The notes under the pieces are model-generated. The model was given only the letters and a program-made list of their open reading frames with translations. It was not told the DNA's origin and did not search any database. Below, in pieces: positions 54,825 to 64,000 of a DNA stretch of 64,000 bases. Every line of letters starts with the position of its first letter. Positions within the stretch are counted from its first letter, which is position 1. Source of the DNA: Haliclona indistincta. Taxonomy: Eukaryota > Porifera > Demospongiae > Haplosclerida > Chalinidae. The stretch spans positions 12,099,669 to 12,163,668 of the forward strand of contig OZ024789.1 of NCBI GenBank assembly GCA_964017065.1, read 5' to 3'. Both the position numbers and the translations under genes were made by a program.

Positions 54825-56664
54825 AGTCGACACGCCAAGCAGAAATTTATTATTTTTGGTGACGTCACGAGTAAACACAAAATGGAGCGTTTGAGGTGTG
54901 TCTGGTTGCTAGTGAAGAACGTTCATTTCGAATCATTTGTACGTTATCCCGACGATAGAGGACTTAAAAACATAAACAGAACGGTCCAGGGAGAACTTTA
55001 GTTTATTTCTATGGTTATCTTGACTTCAGTTGGCTGTTGTGTTTGCCGTCTTCCGTCGTTTATTGTACCACACTTGAAAATGGCGTCGTGGAGGAACAGA
55101 ATTCTCGGGAAGCTAACGCCTCGTACATGCAGTGGAACAACTTATATTCAAGGTATGTTTTACATTGAATATTGCTTAATGTGTTTTACCGGTTATGAGC
55201 GTGTATCTGTTGCGAGAAAAAAATTCCTGACGGTGACAAACGTGACGACTGAGTTTTATAATACATAATACTCGAGAAAACGTGATCTATAAAATTATTA
55301 TGACACACAAAGCACTTGTAGTTAGAAAGAACTGGTCATACTACCCATGTACTTGTCTCTCATAATCTGTTTCATTGTCTGATTGATCAGAATCGATCAC
55401 TGCTCCACTCTAGAGTTCTGTCTTCAATTTCCATGTTACGTGTCAGCCGTTACGTGTTATACTTTCTCTTGTAGTAGTGTTTGGACCATGAACAACGTTC
55501 AGAACAGTTGTCCTTTTTTACATACACACCTTCCTGTCACACAACTAGTCTTACACTTACAGTCTTTTTGCCAAGATTGCCTTCAAAGGTAGCATTGTCT
55601 TGTAAATGCTTTTTGATTATAGCAGCATTTGGGATTTGGGCACGGCCTGGATGCTTCATGCCTCAAATAGGCTCCAAAAATTCTTTATGAATTGCATTGT
55701 ACACGATGTAATAGGTACTATTGCAAAAGGGGTTGGTTGGGAAAGGTACAATTTCATTGAACTGTACTTACACACGTCAAACGTTCCTTGATATTAGGTA
55801 CTTGTAATTTGTAATTATTGGTGAAGCATGCATCGTCACAGCCATGTATGCTGCATTTGATTATTGCTTGTCTTTTTTCTCCCACCTAGGAACATGGTTT
55901 GGATCACTACCAATTCTTCGGAGGTCATCGTGACACGGGTGGCATATCGCGTCGCTTGGTACTATACCCAGTTTTAAGGCTTCGTCATGTTTGCCATGTG
56001 TGCACATTACTTGTGTGTTAGTGTTGTAATTCACTCAGTGCACACACTTGACTGACTGACTCTCCTGGCTGACTGTCATCATTACCATCATTGGACAGAC
56101 GTCGCTTGCTGCCTCTAGTCAGTCTAGTGTCCATTTGGACCCTTTATGATCTACCTGTCACCATTAGAATATAATTATAGCTGTTATAATATGCAGTATT
56201 GTAAATTGTATTATCAAAGCGTGTCTAAATGGGATTACGCAAGCGTACTTTGAAGCGCTCATAGTTCAGTGAGTGCAAGCTGGAACAACTCGAAGTTTGT
56301 ATTATGTTGAGCTTGGTGTGTGTACATTTGCTGAGATGCATTACAATACTGAAAGCTGGTTGAGAAAAAAATTCCTGACGCAGTCTATGGAAGCATACGA
56401 ATTCGGTGTCGTGCTTGGTTTAGCTCCGATACAGAGGCTGGTTTAAAGCGTAAGGCTACAGGGATTTGTGTATTGATAAAGCAGATGATGAAGATACTAT
56501 GTTGCAAAAATAAAAGCAAAAGCACCAAGATGACAATAGATATGAACTGTTTAGTTTGCTTATGAATAATTCAAACATCCTTGAATAGACGCTGCAGGGT
56601 AGCGCGGCATGATAATAAATTTGTACGTGTGGTATTGGACTTCCGGTTATTTGGCGTGTCGACT
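54825..56664. mobile_element. 1.84-kb DNA element with AGTCGACACGCCAA ends
   Basis: Terminal inverted repeats AGTCGACACGCCAA (left) and TTGGCGTGTCGACT (right). The block is absent from the matching spacer of copy 1 (near 23241). No clear target duplication, and copy 1 differs on the right flank, so the exact edges are uncertain. Inside, a GAGAAAAAAATTCCTGACG word occurs at 55214 and 56362, and short frames exist (for example MASWRNRILGKLTPRT at 55079) without a recognisable transposase. Probably non-autonomous, or a very divergent transposon. Confidence 0.75.
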
Positions 56665-57158
56665 GCACAGCCTAGTATCACTATCAAACAAAGGCTAGTG
56701 TCACTGTATAAACTGTGAATGCACTTTAATCCCTAACGAAGTTTATGCATTTTCATGTTACATTAATTATTAACAGCCAACTCATCAGTCTTCTGTACAG
56801 CTGCAATAATTCACATTTTGGGTCTTAGTAGCAACATCATGTCAATTTGAATGAGCTCAGTATCTGCTCTAGATCTAATTCTTTTCCAACATCTTAATTG
56901 ATGTTGCTCTAGGCATCTGCATGCAGTCACCACAATAAATACCACCACAGTAAGTCACTCTCTAGCTCTTCCCATCGGACCATCTCTATACAATCTCGAC
57001 TATAGGGGAGTTTTGCAGCAATCGATTATTGCACACTGATATGCTATACACTAAAAAAATTATAATACTCATTAATAATAGCTATATATAGTGTGGCTAC
57101 AATGATAACTACATGACTGCATGTTATCTATAGTGCATGTAAGGAGTCCTGATGTGAG
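56665..57158. other. Intergenic spacer between convergent genes, copy 2
   Basis: Diverged counterpart of 23290-23747. No coding exon found. Downstream ends of GRP94 and the Kelch-ZU5-death gene. Confidence 0.6.
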
Positions 57159-59900
57159 TCATTGTGTTTTATCCAGCCATTCCCTGATCCCAGCAGCTGT
57201 ACTGTTCTCATCAGCTTCCTCTAGTGTGTCGATGATAGTCTCCCAGGTGAATGGAACCTTTTGCTCTCCTTTCCATTGATCAAACACCTTGCTATAGAGA
57301 CGCACTTGATCGCTGGTCTGTTGCTCAAATGCTTCCAGAGTTGGTATTTCAATCTCTAGTAGTATTCCTATCTTGTACCACTTGGTCGGTATCTTCATAG
57401 CAACTAAGCTCGTCAGTTTAGAGATCGATGGAGCTTTAGAATATGCTGCAGCCTTGTCTGTCAAAGTGTTAAAACACCAAACATTAATAAGTAGCATAAA
57501 TCACAGATCATGCAGTGAATGTCATCAGTAGTTACCTGGTGTTCTCTGTCGTGGTACCAGTGCTGATGGCTGCTGGGCAGGCAGAGACTGTGGTGGTGTA
57601 GCTGAGGGTTGTGTTGCTACTGATGCTGTAATCACAGAAGACACTGCATAGAATGATCATTATTCAGTAAACCTGACTATGCTTGATAATTACCTGCAGT
57701 AGCTTTATCACCTTCAGGCTGAGGATAGCGTATGTGGAAGCTGTTGGGAGAAGGAACTCCTTTAATGACCACTTTGTGACGCAGTCGTTGAACTTGCTCT
57801 GACAACAGCTCTAACTCAAATCCACAGTGAGGGATTCTTCTACCAATTTGGTAATTCTTGATGACAGCTTTAGATATCTGAGGAAGTCAATGTGGAATAT
57901 TGGTGTCACAAACCAAGACCATGCACCAATCATAAAGCACTTCATGATTTCCTAGGTAATTATATAGGTCTGGTAGTATACTGTAAGCGGCTAAGCGCAC
58001 ATGCGTGTAATTAAGAAACACGTGCGCGCTTTAGTAGTCTCAATTGCAGCGAGATGTTTGCTATCTTCAGCTGAAAGGTCTCGTGCAACACACAAATACA
58101 GCTAACCCCATGTTGTAGATGAAGTTCAGTTTACACTATCTATGGGCTTGGTTCATCACATGACTAGCTAGCCAAGTATCACAGAAAAACTTATGAGAAT
58201 AATATGAAATTTACAATGAATTAAGTAGCGTAAATTAACGCGCATGTGTATAAGCAGTATATACCAGGCCTTCGTTGTAGAAGCCCTGGGTACGAGGCTA
58301 AGGTTCATGCACTTCCACTACCTGAGAAGGAGGTGCCAGAGGGAGTATTGTCCATGGACCAACTTCCTGTTCTTGCTGATCAAGCTCGATCACAGGACTA
58401 GGGTTGTCATCAACGCTAATAGGGAGTGTAGTACAGTCTAAACTCCACTTCTCATACTTCTGCTCTACTTCCTGTGTAAATCAGTGGATTAAATAATGTC
58501 AATAAGTGCATTCAGCTACAGCTGTTTACACAAACCTGTTGATTAGGCTCAAGATCTCTCACAATCACAAAGTGGAAATCAGCAGTCAGAGGACTGGCTA
58601 GTCGTTGCTTGTAGAACATGAAGGCTGTACAGAGTGTGTCTGTATCCTCTGGTGCTGTTTCTCCTAGTAATGAGAACTGCTTCAGCTTGATGGCTCCATA
58701 CTGAGTGTGTGAGCTGAACAATCCCTCTCGTTCACGGAATCTGTACGGCAGCTGACTCTGTGAGCACTTGGCGATGATGAACTTGAACTGGGAGCATTGA
58801 TCCTCACTGCGTACAACAGCGCAATGCTGTATGTTGACAGACACCTCTTTTATGAACTCTATGCTGGATGAGACCCAGTAGATGGCACTGATCAACTGCC
58901 TGTTCTCAGGGAACTTAAACTGGCCGGCTAGAATCACCTTCACGCCCACACTGACAGTCACTCCAGGAGGAACAGCACCTTCAGGGATCTCAATGAAGAA
59001 CCCATAGCCAGGCAACTCTACTTTCTGAGGCTTGTCTCCCACAACCTCCAGTACAGTCTCCCTGTACACTTCAACACCACGCAGGAAGTCTGCACCACAT
59101 ACACAGTCACAAACTGAAGGAGATGCATTAGTATAGCTAACCTGGCGCTGTGTTGAGATAGTTAGCCTGGACACTAGTATCAACGACAGATCTTGGTTTG
59201 ATAGCTACAGTATAGTGAGCTACTAGCAGCAGCTGTGAGCTGGGCAGCATCACTCACCTTCTAGCAGCTGCTGGTTCCTCCTCTTCAGTTGATCAACTAT
59301 ACACAGTTACACTAGCAATGATGAGCTGGTTAATCACTCACTCTAATACTCACATTTCTCTAGCATCAGTTGACCATCACTTTCCAACATTGAGATCTGT
59401 TGATCTCTAGCATAGGCCATTCTCTTGGTTTGCTCTAATACTCTTAGAAGCTCTTGCTGTTCCTCCTCACTATCTGTCAGCTTGGTCTCACTAGCTGTCA
59501 GCTTGGTCTCATACTCATGGATGACTATCACAGTGTGCATACAGTGAGATGCAGAGCTGCAGTATAGAGATACTCACCATCTGCAGTGAGGTCCACCTGT
59601 GTGGTCACATCACTTGCTAGCTTAGTCTGTGCAGCTACAATGAGAACACATTCCACATGCAGACTCCTCCCATCACAGTCTACTTACTCTTTTGTAGCAG
59701 TTTCTCTAGCAGCTCTTCTTGCTGTTCATAGTCGTCTCTGCTAGCAGCCATCTTCTTCTGCATGTCATACATATCATCCTCTAGTTTAGAGCACTTCTGA
59801 TCCCTTCTCCTGTGAATCACGCTGAGCAGCATTGAGCTTTTCCATTAGCTCCTGCTCTCTCTTCTTGCTAAGTCGAAGACTGTCTTCATAAGCACGAATG

Positions 59901-60640
<740 letters not shown>

Positions 60641-60837
60641 GAAGAGGTAGTAGGTGAGTGTCCCTCAGTGTGTGGTTACCATCTTCTGAGGTGAGTTCGA
60701 GTGATGTCTCTGAGGTCTGTGGTTCTGTCTCATTGTGTGATTCTTCTCATTGTGTGAAAAAGAAGATATATATTGTTAGCATAACCAAACACCACACCAC
60801 AGTTCAGTTATGAATATCATTACATGAAGTTTTTGTG

Positions 60838-60911
60838 TGCATGTTTGTGTGTGTGTGTGGGTGCGTGTGTGTGTGTGTGTGTGTGGGGGTGTGTGTGTGT
60901 GTGTGTGTGTG
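60838..60911. repeat. GT microsatellite in an intron
   Basis: (GT)n with a few G interruptions, the unoccupied counterpart of the TG tract that received the LINE in copy 1. Confidence 0.95.
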
Positions 60912-63296
60912 ATTGCTACTAACCATGTTTGTCTTGTTTCTCATCTCTCTCATCAATATTGGTCTCATGCTGCTGTGAACACCACAACACATCAACCACT
61001 GTCACCAACCACACACACCTGCTTCACCTGATCCTGCACCTGTAGTCTGAGCACTCTAACCTCCTCCTCCACCTCACTGATCCTCCTCTGATAAGACTGC
61101 TCACTCTCCTGTAGCTAATGAAGGAAACAGCTCACTCACTACACACTCTACAATATTGACTGTATCTAGATCTGACCAATGGTCTCACTAACCTGTTGCT
61201 GTAGCTGTCTTCTCTCAGTGTCTAGTTCTGATATTCTCAACTTAATCCTCATCTCATGGTCATGAGGTGATCCCTTTATCCTGGCCTCTCTCAGTCTCTT
61301 CTGGTACTCTGTGTTGTTGCTCAGTGTCTCTCTCTCCATCACTCTCTCCACACACCACTGCCCACTAGTGTCCTGGACTGTATGGAGGAGATGAGCTGTT
61401 ATGTGCAGTCCACCACTGTCAGTGTGTGCATCAGCTGCTGTAGCTACTGCTGATTACTGCATGGACACACACTGTGCTCACTTAGCTCTATAATACTAGT
61501 GGCAGTCTTGTGGTACCGTCCTCCAAACACTAGTATCCAGACACAGTGGGCTCCTAGATGAAACACTGACATAGAATGAGAGCGTCGTTGTGTCACTGAA
61601 TCAGGTAGTGTTGGTAGCTATAGAACACAATAAAACAACACATTATATGAACCATACAATACTACATGACATGTACAGTATCTCATTATAATAGAATCAA
61701 ATTATAAAATTCTCAAGTCAAGTGGAACTATTCCTCACACACATCAAACCACAACCAAGTTAATTAGTTATAACTAACTTAATAACTAATATTTAGTAAT
61801 AATAACAAGAAAGCCGTTAATTAGTCTATTGTACAGTTCATCATTCTGTGAAATGTCATGATCATCTTGTTAGTAGACAATGTGTGAGCGCATTCACAAC
61901 GTGCAGGTTGTAACTAAATTCATGTGAAATACCTTGATCCATTGGTTAGTATCACATAACCACACATCACTCAGTTCTAAACCATCCCTTGCTCCTCCAC
62001 TCATCACAAACACAGGACCAGTAATGTGTGATGCAGCATGGCCCCATCTCCTCTCAGGCCATTGGACAGACTGACTAACTGGTTTCTTGATCTTGCTCCA
62101 GTTCTGAGAAGACAAAGATATCATAGACTCCTAGAAATATCACAGGCTATAGACTAATGCAATATGCTTGCTACACTGATGTTGTGCAAGATTGGAGCAA
62201 TGAATACTCAAATGATATGTATGAAGAATGTATTATAATGATTGTGTGTATCAGTGATTATGAGATCAATATGATGTGATCAGATCACACAAGAGTGGAG
62301 CCACAAATCAGTGCTATACTATTCATACAGTGTCTACACACTCACCACAGAATGTCTCTCCAGATCTACAATATACAAGTCATCAGAGGTGTATGTTGAT
62401 GGAGTGTCACCACCAAACATAGCAGCCCTCTTCCCTTCCACTGTTGTAAGTGTGAAATGATAACATGGAGGAGGAGCTTGTCCTGTGACTACTGGTGAGC
62501 TCCACCCATCATCTGGAGGACAATAACAACTCATGAGTTATAACACATAAACAGTAACTTTGAGACAACATGTATTATCATCTCTCTCATTATGAGAGAT
62601 GGGTCTATGAACGAGGCTACTCACTATACTATAAGAGGACTATACTGAGACAACACAGTATCACTCACTTGTGGACAGAGAGAAAATGTGTTGTTCATTG
62701 GTAAATACACCATCACGTTCTTGATACTGTGCTCCATGTTGTGGTGATGATGGGACAGCATGACCCTTCCCTCCCACCAAATACAAGAGGTCCTCCTCTC
62801 CATCAGTGAAGTGCACCATTCCACACCATTGCTTCTGCATTGGTGCCCCATCTTCTGTTGTTGAGGGAGCCAACATCCTCCATTGCAGGGTGGAGGTGCT
62901 CAGTGTGTGAACACTGTTGTGGTAGCAGAGATCGTGACCACAGTAACCACCGAAATAGTGCAGCTCATTCCTGACCGCAACACAGGAATAGCCCTGGACT
63001 CCCAGTGGAGGTGTTCCACTAGTGGTGTGCTGCACCCAGCAACCAGTGTTCACGTCGAACACGGCCTCCACACTGGAGAAAAACTTACGCTTCTCAGCGC
63101 TATCGTGTGCCCGCGGCATTCCATATTGTTCTCCAGCCCACAGGTAAAGATGATCGCCAACAACAGCTGTGCTGTGTTGATCACGACCAGCGGGTTCCCT
63201 CCATCCATCCACTGCGAGGAGTAACAATCAGTCACTGTTTGAACACCTGACACAACTCATGAACTCACCTCCTCGCTGCTGCTGAGGAGCGGACAT

Positions 63297-63472
63297 GATG
63301 GAGGAGGAAGAAAGTGAACGAGAGCGCGCTCTGTTTCTGTTAGCTGCGTGGGAGCATAGATACTGCCCAGTGTCCACGTAGGCAATATAATATCTATGGT
63401 GGGAGTGACTATAAACTTAGCCACACCTTTCTTTTGATGCGCGCTTCTAATAGATAGTATAGAATAATGCTG
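63297..63472. promoter_or_regulatory. Former bidirectional promoter, copy 2
   Basis: Counterpart of 31319-31417 upstream of the Kelch-ZU5-death start. It carries a 44-bp insertion (63355-63398) and an extra TAGCCACACC segment, and the ANKLE2 start on its right side is deleted. Confidence 0.5.
63355..63398. mobile_element. 44-bp micro-insertion with inverted ends
   Basis: Begins CATAGATA and ends TATCTATG (8-bp perfect inverted repeat), flanked by GTGGGAG at 63348-63354 and 63399-63405. Copy 1 has the uninterrupted site GCGTGGGAGTGACC with a single GTGGGAG. This looks like a transposition product with a 7-bp target duplication, but of extremely small size. Confidence 0.7.
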
Positions 63473-64000
63473 GACTACGGGAGCTACTCACTGCCTACTC
63501 CATCACTCAGCCGGTGACTCCCTCTACCCGCAGTCTACTCATGAGGAAGCTGAGACGACAGATGAGTGCAGAGCCGCGTCAAGACGACACTGCCGCCAGC
63601 CACGATCGACACTAGCTAATCCAGTAACTGCAGCTCAGCTAGCTCGACCAGAGGATACAGGTGTACTAATGGACGGCACTACCAGTTCTCCCCACTATGG
63701 CTCTAAAGCAGAGGCGCTGGTAGCTGTAAAGAGTCTTCCACCAGGCCGGAGTACGGTTCACCATAGTGGAGTCTACACCAGCTGCCAGCCTGACACAGGA
63801 TGAGGTAGAGCTGACTGGGTTTACCTTGCAAACACACGAGGAACAGTCTGAAATCACGACTGATGCAGCAACGATATCGGAAAAAGCTAACAGGTAACAG
63901 ATAGGTTAGCACTTGATCGATCACTCACTCACTAACCCACTCTATCATTCATTCATCTCTCTCTGTTTGTTCTCAGATGGTGAAAACTGAAAAGTGATCT
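63473..64000 (+). pseudogene. ANKLE2: ANKLE2-like gene start, broken (copy 2, cut by window end)
   Basis: Corresponds to 31470-31915 of copy 1. The first 50 bp of coding sequence, with the ATG and the start of the LEM domain, are deleted: the sequence jumps from ATAGAATA to ATGCTGGACTACGGG. The remaining LEM part (LRELLTAYSITQPVTPSTR) is present. Stops follow (TAG at 63613), and a 4-bp deletion relative to copy 1 (GCGCTGGTAGC against GCGCTGCATGGTAGC) changes frame. An exon ends with AACAG and a GTAACA donor at 63896; a TTTGTTCTCAG acceptor follows at 63976. Confidence 0.75.

Overview
The window is animal genomic DNA, most likely from a sponge of the Amphimedon type. Genes have many short introns (about 50-200 bp) with GT-AG ends. 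Recognisable metazoan genes are GRP94/endoplasmin with a KDEL tail, ANKLE2 (LEM domain plus ankyrin repeats), and a Kelch/coiled-coil/ZU5/death-domain fusion. There are also Ty3/gypsy, tyrosine-recombinase (Ngaro/PAT-type), PIF/Harbinger, LINE, hAT-like and piggyBac-like elements. The species is an inference; nothing in the sequence proves it. Two gaps of exactly 200 N (9319-9518, 34488-34687) mark joins of unknown size.

Layout. 1-4068 is a 38-bp satellite. 4069-8262 has no gene I can support. 8263-9318 is the 5' part of an unknown gene running into the first gap, and 9519-11291 is the 3' part of a Ty3/gypsy element. 11292-14282 is a 31-bp satellite that runs straight into the last exon of a minus-strand gene (14223-15362) encoding an AID/APOBEC-like cytidine deaminase, the most interesting coding signal here. 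15443-20905 is a mosaic of foldback elements, a hAT-like MITE and repeat debris. 20906-21100 encodes a small, internally duplicated protein.

Two copies of one three-gene block follow: copy 1 at about 21608-34285 and copy 2 at about 52574-64000. The order is GRP94 3' end (+), converging on the Kelch-ZU5-death gene (-), which is divergent from ANKLE2 (+) across about 100 bp. A third scrap of the block lies at 50856-51266. In copy 1 the 19-exon Kelch-ZU5-death gene is fully phase-consistent (1092 aa), while GRP94 is a pseudogene and ANKLE2 has frame breaks. In copy 2 the GRP94 C-terminal half is intact (439 aa, ending KDEL), the Kelch-ZU5-death gene has a one-base insertion, and ANKLE2 has lost its start. 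Each copy serves as an empty site for insertions in the other: a piggyBac-like MITE and a LINE tail in copy 1, a 1.84-kb TIR element and a 44-bp micro-insertion in copy 2.

Between the copies lies a 33-bp satellite (34942-35338 and 41745-49271). It is interrupted by a structurally complete tyrosine-recombinase retrotransposon (35339-41744) with split direct repeats. A truncated Harbinger transposase (51502-52488) sits directly upstream of the copy 2 GRP94 exons.
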